Positions 1 through 13,400 of a stretch of 64,000 nucleotides of DNA are shown here, in pieces. Both the position numbers and the translations under genes were made by a program. Position 1 is the stretch's first letter, and each line of letters opens with the position of its first letter. The stretch is taken from assembly GCA_947579665.1 (NCBI GenBank), contig OX388350.1, forward strand, positions 28,243,393 through 28,307,392, given 5' to 3'. A model generated the notes under the pieces. The model was not told where the DNA came from. It worked only from the letters and a program-made list of their open reading frames with translations, and searched no databases. The stretch comes from Sympetrum striolatum (taxonomy: Eukaryota; Arthropoda; Insecta; Odonata; Libellulidae).

Positions 1-2733
1 TTCAAAAATGGGCCAAATCTCGCATGTCCACAAAGAAGAAGTAAATTTATATGTTCACAATCAGGTCAAAATATGCTGACTTGGAAAAGGTTGATGTAGA
101 GAAAAAAGAAAATTAAATACTTTCAATTTGTCATCATATATGAAGAAGTCAATTGGCTTGCAAAAATCAGTCATTTGGCAATGAGGTGGTAGAAATAAAT
201 TTAGGTTAGTTTAACTAAGTGACATACTATCTTTCACGTTTTACTGTATGTCAATGAGATTGTGATTGGATGACATATCTAGCACTCTGCTCAAGGAAAT
301 GTTCAGCAAGAATATCCCCTTTTTCTTTGGTTATTGTTAATGGCTTTCATAGATATGGTAATACACGTTTTTCTTTTCATTCCCAGTGCAATTTTCACAC
401 ATTATGTTATTGTTTTATAATGGAATAGTATTGATAGGAGCACTTATTTCATGATTATTTTTACAACAACGTAAGTCGGAGTTTGTTGAAGATGTCTGGA
501 AGATATCTACGAAGAGCATTGTATCATTAAAATGGATCAAAGTTTATTGATGTATCTCGTTAATTGTTGAACTACATTTTAAACTGGATAAAATATTATG
601 TAAGTTAAGCTGAGGTGATTTTTCGATGAGAATTTGTTATGCAAGCTAATTATGTTGTATATTCATTAATAAAGAAAGTTTTATTAAACACTGAATACTG
701 AGAAATTGATTTCACTTCAATATGTTCCTCAAACCGTGCAACCAGTCACGTCTCGCCAAAATCCATTAATTTCCACCGCTTCCAGCAAACGCGCTAGCCC
801 AACGTCCCAAAACACTAACGATTTTTGACGCTGCAGCGCGTTCCCGCTTTTCCCGCTAGATGGCTCTCCAGTCCAACCACCCGCTCCGGAGTACCATTCA
901 CAACACTGAAGCCTACGTCCTTTCATTTATTAGCGTTGGCTATGTTATCCAAGCACGATGAAGAATAGTCTTTTCACGGCGTTGGTGGGTGGGACTTCAG
1001 CGATCAGAGACCTTTGACACATAACCACGCGTGTAATTGAAGAGATAACCGTGGAAGCTCGGCGAGAAAGAATGGTGTGACAGGCTACAAAATTCAACGC
1101 ATTCCTCAATTGAGGCTATGTAAGTCATTATCATTTATTCATTTTTTCGTAGTAATTATTTTTAATTTTAATGCGGATATTCAGAGCTTGGTATATATAC
1201 TTTATAAAAATGCAATTACCGGTTTACTTTATATTCTACGAAAGGAGGTAGGGGACCATAACGTTGCGTACACGCAGCTGTTTTTATGAGACACCTAGAC
1301 CTGTGAGGTGGTTTTAACGGGTGCGATTGCGGCGAAATGATGATACCTCGGTTTTGCCGCGATTTTTGGTTGACGAAAAAAAAAGGAAAATCCCTCTTTG
1401 ACCTCAAGCATTTTTTGACTGTTCCCCATGCGTTCCTAATAATGTGGCAGTGGACCAGTTCGGTGACCCTCGGCCTCTGTTTAGATTTAAATTTACCGTA
1501 TCAATGATGCAATGGACCTATACTCACTTTCGGACAAATATTCTCAAGCTCTATCGTTGCTCGTATTAATTGATTATTTATCTAATTCTAATATTTAAGA
1601 TCTCTGTTTGGCTGACGAAATGTGTTTATCGGGAAGGGGTTAGGGAAGGAGTCATCTCATTACTTACAAGTAGAGAATTTCTAATTTGTGGAAAAAATCG
1701 GATACGTTGCTGTAAATATTATTCGCGTGTGATGAAGAGCTATCATTTGCGCACCCAAGGAAGCCGACTATAAGGCTTAGCTGCGAGTGTTATCCCCAAG
1801 GAGTATTGTTTTGTCTCCGGAAAAGGACGTGCTAATTTATCCGCCCACTTAGTTAATTATTCCATCTTCCGACCAATTGAAAACGCAACCGAAATTAGCT
1901 GCACATATCGGTTGATTCGCACTACTCATGCTGTGTATTCATCGAGAGGCATAACTTTTGAGGAAGACATTCACATGAAAACAGTCCGTCACCATCCATC
2001 CTCGTATATATAGATAATCATCGGCCACATCCCGCTCTCTTATTTCCTCGAAAACCAACATCCTGATTTTCACACCGGACGGAAACTCACTGTTGGTTGA
2101 CATCACTTCCTTGAGCGGGCAGGAAGCTCCATCCATTGCTTGGAAATCGGGTGTCTGTCAGGAGGCAGGCATCTCCCAACCCTTTTATTATAATTGGGTC
2201 CCTCCCATGCGCAGCCCCCCTCCCGCTTCACTTGATACGGCTCACAGCTATCGCGTGCAGAAACGCACGCCCCCTCCATGCACCGATCCTTTTTTGCGGA
2301 TTTTTCCGATTTCGGAAGGGTTGACGAATCTCGACCGAATGCGTCTGTTTCCAATAGGGGGGATGTCATTCTTACACTCGCGATACGCAGAGTCGAATTT
2401 CCTGCGCGGTCGACGCTCAGAAGCAGGTTTTGATATCGCACTTCCGTTTTCAGAGATGTCATTTTCGTCTAGAGACAGAGTCACGAGAGAGTGGGATTGT
2501 TTGGAGTAGAAAAGATTTAAAATTTTTTCCCTCAAAGTATCCGTGATGCGCCCTTTTGTGGTCTCTCATCATCATCAAACGTCAGATTTCCATCAGAACT
2601 CAACATAGGAGATCGAAAGTGTGTATTAAAATCTCTTATTGGAACATGTTATTCTTTTGTGATACGCTTCGAGAGATGTCAGTAGTTTTTTGGAAAGGAT
2701 TAATTTTTAAGAAACTGCGAGCGAAGATATATT
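1..2733. other. Gene-less stretch with two GC-richer islands
   Basis: Nothing recognisable is encoded. G+C- and CpG-richer islands lie at about 725-960 and 2040-2510. The overlapping open frames there on both strands (the largest, 2103-2462 on the minus strand, about 120 codons) have no family resemblance and no splice-site support. Confidence 0.6.
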
Positions 2734-2930
2734 GATAATAATAATACGTGATAATATAATTCGGCCGATATTGAGACTAAATGTCTCCATCTGACCCACC
2801 GTCATAAAATATATAAATTGTCAATTTCGAGAGATAGTATGAGAAAAAATGAGATGTTATTGTGGATGTAAGAAATTCTTAGGAAAAAAATTATCCACTG
2901 CAGGAAAACACCCACTAAAAAGGGGAATGC
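2734..2930 (-). mobile_element. LINE 3'-end family, copy 1 (diverged)
   Basis: On the minus strand this ends in GGAGACATTTAGTCTCAATA and a broken TAAT tail. It shares with its relatives the blocks complementary to GAGATGTTATTGTGGATGTA, TTCTTAGGAAAAAAATTAT and CCACTGCAGGAAAACACCC. It is the most decayed of six copies and shows no TSD. Confidence 0.65.
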
Positions 2931-5840
2931 AACTCGAATTAAATTATGTTCGGAGATTTAGTTATGTCACTGAAACCCTTAAATATTTTTCGCTACTATG
3001 TCGGAACGATTGGGTAGCCATTTTATTTGTTTTGTTCAAATATATCGATAAAAAATATATGAACTCATTGGATGAAATTTCTCATTTTTAATTAAAATAT
3101 CGTTAACTTTGTTGTCTTTTGGAAAACAAACTCATGTTCGAGGTCATAGGTAACCATTGCTCTGAGATCCATCTAAATATTAACTAAACCTTACATTTGT
3201 TATTTTCGTCCATTTTTCCATGCCAAATTCCAGTTTAACTCGAGTCTTCCCTATTTTTGGAAAAGTGAAATGCGAATTATCTCCCTACGGAAAAACGATA
3301 TTTTTAGCTTAAAAGTTTTTCTCGTACGACGGCGAAATTTCGAGAATTTTCTTAGAAAGATTCTTAGAATATTTCACCGATCCTGTCTCTTACGAGTGTA
3401 TTTGCTACGGCTTTGGTGTCAATGATGAAAAAAATCGTGAAAGGTGGAAGGTGAATCTATTTCTATCCAGTCCCCTTTGAAAATGAGAATATCCGAATAC
3501 AAATCTCAAACATACCGAAAGGGATATTGATACAAATCGTATTATACTACACAATAATATTTTAAAGTTGAATCTACTCCAAGGAAAACTTTGATAAAAA
3601 TAAAACGTATCCAAGTCTTTGTTTATCGATTAGTTAAATTTCCATTTACCGTATGGGAATAGTCAACAAGTTATGAAACATGCATTATTAAAGTCCTTGT
3701 TTAGATAATCTCTATTTCCATGGGTATATGCGCTGCAGTACCTCAACAACTTCTCATCCGTGTGCAGCGGGAAGAGCTGTCGTATCTCCGATCCCCGCAA
3801 TTTATCTCCGGTTTTAACTATCAGTCTGGTTGCGCGGCGATTCCAGCCAATCCTATATTTGCTTGTGTACTCTATGGAATCAATATGTGGCGAATCTGCT
3901 GTTTCACTGCTTGCAGCAGTGTAAAATCAGCTCCATTGGTCTTATCATCGCAAAAACTCGAATTGCATACGTTTTTCCGTCTTAGAAGTAAAACTGATAG
4001 CAGCTATTCCTACCCTCAAATAATAGTGGAACTGATATGAAATTGCTGGACGTGTTTTTTTTGCTATCGTCAAAACACCACAAAAGGTCTTTTCACCCTA
4101 AATTATCGAACAAGAGGAACAATTTAATTTTAAATTTGATACACCCTAATATTCGCGAACCCACGGAAAAATATTTTATTCAACTATAATGTACCCTTTA
4201 TGTATATACTCGATTGATATAGTTAGAGCAAATATTGCTCAATTGGTTATCCTCCAGATCTCGGAATATTTTTCTATTTTAGTTTAAAAATATTTTTGCG
4301 TAGTATATCCATAAACTTCAATGCCGCGTATATTCATTTGGGAGATAATTCCAGCACATTCTTTCATATCCAGAATCTTAGCCAATTGTGTACACATGAT
4401 ATAAATGCATTTGCTCATTATAGGTCTCCTTCGTAGAATTTAATATACTAAATAGTAGATAAGTTAGTCTTTGGGAGACAACTAAATTACTAACGGTTTG
4501 AATACGTTTTCTATCTATTTTTATGCGATTATTTCAGGTTATAAAGCAATTTTCTCTGATTTGCAATCGTTTTCACACTTTATTCTCATTCTGCCTTACT
4601 TAATTGTGAAACCTTTTGTAATTACGTCGCACTTAAAAGTTAAGAAGGACATCAGGTCAGGTGTATGATGTGAAAATCGCATGTCCCTACTGCATAAGGC
4701 TGATTTTTAATCTGTAATAATAAATAATCTTATGAAGCAGCTTTTCTGGTTATTTTTTCCCGCTGATAACTCGTAAGCAGTAAAAAATTTCGGAGAAAAT
4801 TCTTCATTTCGCAAAAATGTCTACCATATAGATCTCTGAAGGTAAAATCTATTCCTTAATTTTAATTATAGTATTATATTTTAGTATAGTAGTTTTACGA
4901 GAGATTTTCGTATTGATTCGCTCATTTTTCTTGTAAAGCGTTTAATCTATTCTTCAGGGGTGTCTGTCATAATTTTTTCATCTCTGGTTATATTGATTTG
5001 AAAGTGATAAAATGTTTAACGAAAAGTCTCGCTTTTCCGAAAAACTAAAGCCCTCGTATAAATGAAAATCTTCCAGTTTTAAAATTAAGTTAAGCGGGCA
5101 CGTGAGAGACGTGGAAACCAAAGACAATATCACCTTTTTGGCCGTGGGCAGGATTCGAATCCAGGTCTGTTTAAAATATAACAGAAGTAATATCCTCTCT
5201 CTATTTGGAAGCCGAATGATAGCAACGAAATCTACTTACTCTAAATAAAATTCACAAAATAGGAAGAGGATTATTCAGCGACCGGAAACCAGCCTTCATT
5301 TGTCCTTAACCGACTGCTTATTTTCTGACGTGGAAGTATCAAAACGTCTGCCAGCGGCGGGTAACGAGAGAGGATTTTCGTTTTTATTTTGCTGCGATAG
5401 CCTCATTTCCTGCGTCCTTTCATGACTGTCTGCTGCTCCCTCCAATCAACGTACTACAGCAATAGACGGCCTAACGCACATCTCCGCTGCCGAGATTTCT
5501 AATGGCACCCACATTCAGGATTACTCTGCTCGAGGGATGAATCGAGAATATTAAGGGATGTGCTGCTTTAATCAACTTATTATGTCGTGAGGAAATTTCA
5601 TCCCTTCAAAAATGTAGTGACAGAGTCAAAAAAATAACATGTATATACAACAACTAATTCCACAAATAGAAATCTAAAAATTTATGGAATTAATACGTGT
5701 TATTTATTTTGACTTTGTCATTAAAGTTTTCAGTATAAAATTCCACCAAGTTACGCTGGATAATATTTATTAATTTCATCTCTTCTTTTTCGTCTCGTGT
5801 ACTAATCAATTTCCATTTACCAGTAGACTCACTTATACAT
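2931..5840. other. Gene-less stretch
   Basis: AT-rich, with no gene seen. A box B-like GGATTCGAATCC (about 5151-5162) might be a SINE scrap, but no box A accompanies it. A milder GC-richer patch is at 5280-5550. Confidence 0.6.
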
Positions 5841-6106
5841 GTTATAAACAGCTTTCTTTTACATCTTTTAGCTTGTACTTGTAGGTTTGCGTAGGTTTTC
5901 ACTCACCCGTTCTTTATGGGTCTTTTCCTGCAGTGGATCTTTTTTCCTAAGATATTACCTTAGGTTTTTTTACATCCAATTCTTATTATGTTTTTCTCTC
6001 CATCTCTATTCACCTACACAAAACTTATGTTTATTATATCATTGACAAAATGTTAGATGGAAGAAAAGACTTTTCCGTTTCAATCTCGCCTTAATAAAGA
6101 CATTAT
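5841..6106 (+). mobile_element. LINE 3'-end family, copy 2
   Basis: Shares CAGCTTTCTTTTACATCTTT, GTAGGTTTGCGTAGGTTTTC, CCTGCAGTGGATC and TTAGATGGAAGAAAAGAC, then CAATCTCGCCTTAATAAAGA with the other copies. The terminal hairpin is eroded and the tail is missing. 5'-truncated, with no coding remnant recognised. Confidence 0.75.
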
Positions 6107-9100
6107 AGAATTATTTTTGCATGAGCTTTTCCTCAATTTTTTGCAATAGCTAATTTTATGTAATTCCTAGAAAATCCAGCTTATTTTTCCTTAAAATTTT
6201 TAGTAATTTACAGAAATATTTACAGAATATATTTATCTTGGGAGGAAGGCTGGACCTATAAAATCTCGATAAGAGTGAAAAGATGCAAATGTTCTTTTTT
6301 TAAATATTAGAGCATTATGCCAATCAATGTACTCCTAAATTAACAAAAGACTTCCTTTTCACGTAAAGGTGTATTTTTTCTTTAAATAACTATAGTTCAA
6401 TCTTAAGACCATGCGAAGCACACTTAAAACTTAGTCTACGAAAAAAAAATAATATCGCTAAAATATCCGAGATATAACATAAGCAGAGCGATATTCGAGA
6501 TCATTCCAGTTCCTTTCGGTGGAAAGTTAATAACAGATAAGCGGAGGTATAAATGTAACTTTAAAGAAATGTAGTCGTCGAAAAAGCTGGTTTCGTAATA
6601 AACCCCCTGATCGTGGTTTCACGGAGCACCATTGGCCAACCTATGATAACCTAGAATTAAATGTGGACAATCCAGCTCTATGTATCATCTTAGGGCCTTT
6701 TTTTGCGAGGAATTCCGTGCGTTCCATTTCGAAACGGTGGATAAAAAGGTTTGTAAGAGCGTTCTCCAGGAATTTTGGCTAAATAGAATGAGGTCGGGAT
6801 GACGTTCCCGGTTTGTTTTTGTGGTTTCGACGGAGAGGTCAAACACCGGACAACCATGAGCCCTCATTTAACTACTTCCTTCGCTATCTCTTCCCTTTAT
6901 GGCAACACAAAGGACGGCGATGCTTCTTTTTCATCGCCAGATCTATTATACGTTAACGAAAGAAGTGGATGCTGATTTTTGTCAGTGGGAAGCACGGCGA
7001 ATGCATCGTTTAACACCATCGCGGCATTGTGTCGAAGAGTCGCATTTACCGAACTAATATCGAATTCTCCATTCGGATAAGGGAAATGCATCAATCAAGG
7101 AAAAAAGCAGTTTTCTAGGAAGAAATACTCTTGGAGTTAGTGGAACAATTCTTTCCAGAAAGAATTCCGCGCTGGATCCCGGCCAAAATTTAACTCGATT
7201 CGCTCATCGCGTCACCTGACTCGAAATTATAAGAACAAACAGCATTCTTCGAAAAACACATTATTCTTCATGTTCCACAAATTTTATCTTCACGTTGCAT
7301 CCGAATAACCTCCTTTTTTAACTTCTTCGGCTAGAGTTCTTTTCTAAGTGCACAGTGCAAATTTGGTATCTTTCTAAAGCGCCATTGATCATGAGTTAAT
7401 TACTGAAATCGATCTTTATATGAGATTCCATTTCTTAAATTCACAAACTCTTTCGTGTCTTCTTAAGGGCTTCCAAACTTTCGTAGATGCGATTCTCTCG
7501 AAGATTACCGGAAGCTATCGACAAAAAGTTCTTTAAAGGGTGATTTTCAACACCATTTTCCTTTCTTCCTACACGAAAATTAAGATTAAAGCCTTTGAAA
7601 AAGTTTCCTCTAAGGAAAAAAATAATCGTCTTTTAAAAATTTTGAATATTTTTAATTGTGTAAAAATGTTTGCGAGGAGAAAAAAATGATTCCTTAGATT
7701 GTTTTAAATTATTTATCAAGCAGTACTCACCATGATATATGGATTATTGGGCTGAAAAATTGATGTTATTTATCTGTATTAGTAAAAAAAAGTCGTATCT
7801 TTACCTTTCACCTAGAAAGAAACCGTTTTGCGGGAGTGAAAACCGAACCCGCATCGAAACATTTTAATTCTCGAAATTGAAAAGAAACCGGAAACCGTAA
7901 TTTTTCGGTTCAGATAATCGGTTAACATTTTCATCAAGTTTAACAGCGGTTACATTTTATAAGCCTAAAAAATGAACTTATCATTTGAATAATTCTTGTG
8001 TATAAATAGTTGTCATCTAAAGCTTCGTTATAAGATATTCTATGTAAGGGCTACGCATAGTATCAATCTTGCCCAGGGATTATTATATCGAAGCGAAAAA
8101 TTTAAGTTTGAATCGGTTCGTAGGTTGTTGCCGGAGAAAAAAAACCGGGTTGAAACCGAAAATTGACGTTTTCGTTGAACCTAAGGTTAAACGAATATAG
8201 AAAATCTGATGTGGCTAGCACATGACTTTCTCCATATATAAGATGTAAATATTTATCTACGACAGTATTTTCGAACTATTTATTCATTCTAAACTAGGAA
8301 GATAAGTGATTAATTTATATCATATTATCTTTTACGTCACAACATTATAAATAATGTTTTTCGGGACATGTTCGATGAAATACGATGAAATTGGCCTTTC
8401 GCCCACAGCGCCCAGAGCACCCACAAAGTATGTACATAATCAGCAACTTCCGGTTTATCAGTATTTCATGAATAACTCCTAAACAATCAGTTATAAAAAT
8501 GTTTCATAAAAAGTTATAGTAGATTGCATTTTCTAAAACAAATATATAAATATTAGTATATACCGAAATATCAGATTTATGGAGATATCTTGCAAAAACG
8601 GAAATTGACTTCGAAGAATAAAGCTCAACTTCCGGTTAACCGATTTACTCCAAAAACTAATCAACTCTGACAGCACCGACCACAGTGCTCCATATGAAGT
8701 TTGGTGTTCATACAACTTATAGTTTTTACGTTAGAACGTCCACAAGCACAGACACACATACATACACACACACACTCACACACACACAATACTTTCTATA
8801 TACTACGTATACGAAGAAAGTAACAAGGCTCGAAGCCCTACCTTTCGCTGGGGTTATATCTTCTTCCCTCGTTGACAGTGACCTTAAGATAAATGAATCC
8901 ATCGGCTGCCTTCTCTTCTATCCAGACGTCTGCTTGACCACAGAGAGCGATTCTTCAACATTGGCTCCGTTCTCTCGAAGTATCCTTTCACCTCGACAAG
9001 GATTTCTCGATCACGTCAGACGAACTTAGCCTGCGATTTCTATTGAAGAAGGGAATTCAGCGATAAGAACTGAAGAGGAGGGATGGAAGACATGACACTA

Positions 9101-10046
9101 TTAAGATATCTTGTATTAAAATAAGATCAATTCAATTAAAGATTAAGAAATCCATATTAAAATTCAAATTTTTGTGTTCTTTGATTTTTATTTGCGATAC
9201 AAAATTTAAATTTCCGAAATGTCCAGCGTCTTTCCAGCTGACTCAGATGTTTGAAAAGTTGGAATCAGAGACGAGTGAGAACGAATTACATATTTTAATC
9301 TCAATTGTAATGAAATCTATTTAAGATTCACTTATTATGTTCTCTAGTATTTTTTATTAAAGGATAAAGAAAGTGAAAATTATAACTTGAGAGTTTGCAA
9401 CTTCGTAGGAAGGTTGAGAACCCTCCTTGAGGGAACGCGATTAATTTTCAGAATACGTAATCTTAAAGTATCGCCTAGATGGCTTGACTTCGGATGAGTT
9501 ATCAAACGTCAATTAAAAAGCAGAATGACTCAAACAAAATTTTTCAAAGGCATAAAAAGTCACGAAAAGTGATGCTCCTGCCAACCGAGGATGAGTAATA
9601 ATTGCGATAATCTCTTAAAAAAATCCAATTGGATAAACTCCTTATCAAGCATGACCGTAGAAAGACTTCAAGACTATTTTCCGGCTGAAAATTCGGTTTT
9701 CGGTGAATTTATCCGGTTAGCAACCCAAAATAACTTAACTGATCATCCTTGAATCACCTAAATTTCAGTAGGCGTATTTTTGTCTACCACATAGACATTT
9801 AAAAGCATCTGCTCCATCCATCTTCGTCCGTTAATCTCATGAAAAATTGCATTCTGTCTTTAAGAAAGCGTTATCTACTTGTATCTTGAAACGTTTTCAG
9901 TTTCTCTGAAGAATTCAAAATTTCGAGCAATTCTTATTTCACTATATTCAATTTAATTTACCTTTGAACTTTCTGAATTTAGTACTTATAGTTTTACACT
10001 ATCCTCCCTTAAAATTACATAAAGACAGGAATATCTTATCTCAAAT
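6107..10046. other. Gene-less stretch
   Basis: No gene seen. ACCGG/CCGGT-type words recur at 7826-7925, 8110-8170, about 8450, 8630 and 9680-9715, perhaps an old decayed repeat. A CA microsatellite is at 8753, with a GC-richer patch at 8820-9060. Confidence 0.55.
8753..8790. repeat. CA-type microsatellite
   Basis: An imperfect ACAC run (CACATACATACACACACACA then CTCACACACACACAA) in otherwise unremarkable DNA. Confidence 0.85.
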
Positions 10047-10058
10047 CTGCAGTTAGCT

Positions 10059-10235
10059 CAGTGTGAGGAATGCGATTGCCAACTCACTGTAAAACATATA
10101 CTTACAGAATGCCAGAAATACTCCCACCAACGTAGGCAGATCTTATCTTCAGTGACATTGAAAGAAATCCTAGGAAATTACAGTAACATGATAGACCGAG
10201 TAATATCTTTCATGAGAACCACGGGACTCTATTAA
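10059..10235 (+). pseudogene. C-terminal end of a LINE ORF2 (zinc knuckle)
   Basis: An open frame of 58 codons ends at TAA 10233-10235. It encodes QCEECDCQLTVKHILTEC and further residues to GLY-stop. The C-x2-C, then H-x4-C arrangement (CEEC...HILTEC) is the CCHC-type knuckle that follows the RNase H domain at the end of ORF2 in many arthropod LINEs. No stops interrupt it, so the copy is fairly young, but it lacks reverse transcriptase and endonuclease and cannot be active. No start codon applies, because the 5' boundary is the insertion truncation. Confidence 0.82.
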
Positions 10236-10461
10236 AAAATCTAAGGGGAAGGACTGTTTCATCACACTTTTACACATTTTACCCAATTTTATAAACCAAT
10301 TACGGTTTAATTCTCTTTGGACATACCTATCCTAGTATGACGAAAATGGTCATATTTTATTCTTTTTAATGTTAAGGTGAAGAACTGATATGATTTTACC
10401 ATAGCAAAGGTGCAAAATGACCTTGGTGTCGAGGCACCTTACAAATCTACTACTACTACGA
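10059..10461 (+). mobile_element. 5'-truncated non-LTR retrotransposon insertion with 12-bp target-site duplication
   Basis: CTGCAGTTAGCT occurs at 10047-10058 and again at 10462-10473, a perfect 12-bp target-site duplication flanking a 403-bp insert. The insert starts in the coding end of ORF2 and continues through a 3' UTR. That UTR has a stem (AAGGTGC at 10407-10413 / GCACCTT at 10434-10440) and ends in a short TAC repeat. The layout is a classic 5'-truncated LINE copy of the I/Nimb/Jockey-like assemblage. The exact clade needs a full-length relative. Confidence 0.88.
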
Positions 10462-10473
10462 CTGCAGTTAGCT

Positions 10474-13400
10474 ACTTAAAACTATCAATCGTTTACACCG
10501 GCGCTTTTCGAAAGTAATTGATTCGATAATGTTATGAAAAACAGGTGTATTTAGGTGGCGGAAAGTACAGCCATAACCAGATTATTTTAAAATAAAGGTA
10601 TAACGATGCTTTTTGTCATTCCATTAAATTTTCGCATACTCTCAAGAGTAACTGAAATAAAGTTGAAGAAGTAAAGAATTTGATATAAATATGTAATTTC
10701 AATCGTGCACCTAAAACTTTAAAAATTAGAAAAAATAATTATTTAATTAATTCCAGAATGGTTTGTTTTTTCGACAAAAACTGGTTCTTCCATTTGCGTG
10801 GACTAGAACTACCGAGATTTCTTATAGAACTTCAAAGAGCTGCCTCGCATGCGTAGACTGTATAACCGCATGTCCCCTCGTGCAATCTCGTTCCCCTTTT
10901 TCTAGCGTTTTTTCGCTTCTAATTCCGAACATTTTTGTCGGGAGAGTTCCCCCACTGAGAACCTATGTTCTGCTCCTCCCTTTTTCCCTCAGAGATGAAA
11001 AAATCCCCATCAACGCTGCGATTTGCTAGCCCACTACGTCCCCTCTTTTGAAGTTAATTTATGGGCCCTAAATGTTTAGCAACGTCAACATTCTATTTAT
11101 CGAGGTAAACACATAGATTAAGGGATTGCTCAAAAGGAATATTTTAGGCTCCCTAAAGTAAAATGTAAATGTATGTAATCGTTTTAGTGGCGAGCATGAT
11201 ATTATAAATGTAAATATCGTCAAATTAATATAAATATATTTTAAAATATTTTGTCTCTAAAAATTATAAGTATTAACTTTATAAAACGACTATATTACTG
11301 ATTTCTTATGAATAAATCTGTGAGAAAGAATAAAGAGTTAACATTTAACGTCATCTTATTGATGAAAAGTAATTGTTAGCAGCAAAAATGAACGTAGGTT
11401 ACGTATTCTTTGACTTATACTAAATAGTGATTGAATAAGTAAATAATTTCTACAAATAAGCTGATATTATTAATTTTCTTTTCAGTTCCTCGTACTAGTT
11501 TATATTTCGAAACTTTTTATGATGCAATTCCCATCTTTTCCGTTACACTTTACGTTTGAATCAGGTCACGCTTAAAGCCAACATAAGATTTGATTAAAAT
11601 AAGGGAGGACAATGAAAGAAGGGGAAAATGAAAAAATAACACCTCTTGAACCTATCTAGTTCGTTACTTATGTATATAAATTATATTGAGGTGAGATACT
11701 CCTAATCCGACGTTGAACGAAAAGATAATTAAAATCTAAAAAAATGCTGAACGAAACGTCGATTCGAAATATTGATCATTTATTAGCATTACAGTAGAAT
11801 ATACAATTAAAAACTTTTTCGACCTTCTGTGATGCGTTTAGATTTAATACTTCATTAAATCTGTTTTCCTTTAGTGGTACCTTTTAATATAATTCAAAAT
11901 AGACGTAAATGAAATATTAGTAATCCGCCTTAGGCAAAACCGGAATAAATGTTTACTGTTACATTCATAATTACTAGTCTATTAATATATTCACATCGGT
12001 CTATAATTTGCTATAAATTTATAAATCCTAACGTAAATCTGTAAGTCATGCATGTATAAATTTTTCGATATCAAGGATATTCAAGATAAAACTGAAAATA
12101 TAGAAAAATTAATGCGTTTTCATTCCCTTCATTATTCGATAACTTTTTTTTATCCATCCCTCAGTGAGTATAAAATGGAGTACGTTATTTTCCAACAATG
12201 TTTTGTGCAATTTCCTGCATTTCGCTTGTATCCCACGAAAGCTAATCTCCTGTGCACCACTGTATCCGTATCTTTTTATCGTTGCCTCTTCAAGCGGTAA
12301 CTAGAGCGGGAGAAGCGAGATATTCGACCCGAACTCGACTCAAAGGTACTGCATACATGCATACATTTGTCGTTGATGACAACTCTTGCGGTTAAAGTTG
12401 GAGATTAAAAGGAAAAAAACTCAACGGTAGATAATAATGATTTTCTATTCAGAATGCGGGAAATCACTGGACTGAATATTTACCTTTCCACTCCATTTTT
12501 ATTCTCCTTTTATCACGTTGTGAATTTCTTATCAATATTTAGTTATGATTTTAATATTCGCTCGTTTTTGATTAGTCTTCCGCAAAATTATTTCGTTTCT
12601 GAGTTCAAATAGTTTATTATTTATTTATAATAGTATTATTATTATTTATAATAGTATATTATCAAATAGTTTATTATTTATTTATTTTATATACTTTCAA
12701 ATAGTTCCCATTGTGTATTGCATTGATAATCCTGATTTTTAATTCAGAATTAAAATACGTAATTTACTCCAAATCATGAAATACATTTCAATGCGAATTG
12801 TATTTCGCATATTCCAAGCGAGTACGATTGTTATATAATGAATTTAACCGAATCAACTTTTTCGAAAGACTTTGATGAAAAGAAATAAATGGAATTCTTT
12901 CATTACACGATTTATGCAACTTTGGATATAAATTGTATTTTTTTGTTTGGAAAATATCAGGAGAAAATAAATATGTCACTACATATTGTGCACAACCGTA
13001 GGCATTATTATAAGCATAACTATTCCTTTCATGGTAATGGCATTTATCATATGAATTTTTGCAATTCAAAGCCATTTTGAAACATTATTAACGTCTGTAG
13101 CACCTAAAATAAAGCTGCATCATGCAGTTGTGCGAAATTCGAAATATTTGTTAAGCATTTTTCATCAGTGGGTGCTCATTCTCAACCTTCCCTAACTAAT
13201 TTGAATTAAAAATATTAGTATTTTGATTATTTCATCCTGTAATTAGTGCATGGCGGTGAAAATTCTGCAATGTCGAAATTGATGTTTTATAGGGTTTGCG
13301 TAGAAGAAGACCAACTGGAAAATGTTCCATCTTCTATCTCTACTCCACCTGAAGCTTGCGCTTAAAGAATCTGTAATCAAAGAGATTAAATCCCTTCATT

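Noticed and set aside
2093..2535. Overlapping open frames on both strands in the 2.0-2.5 kb GC-richer island
   Set aside because: Open on both strands because stop codons are rarer in GC-richer DNA. No domain, splice sites or family resemblance.
5145..5170. tRNA-type box B near 5.15 kb
   Set aside because: No box A or paired stem within range; a single 11-base match is not enough.
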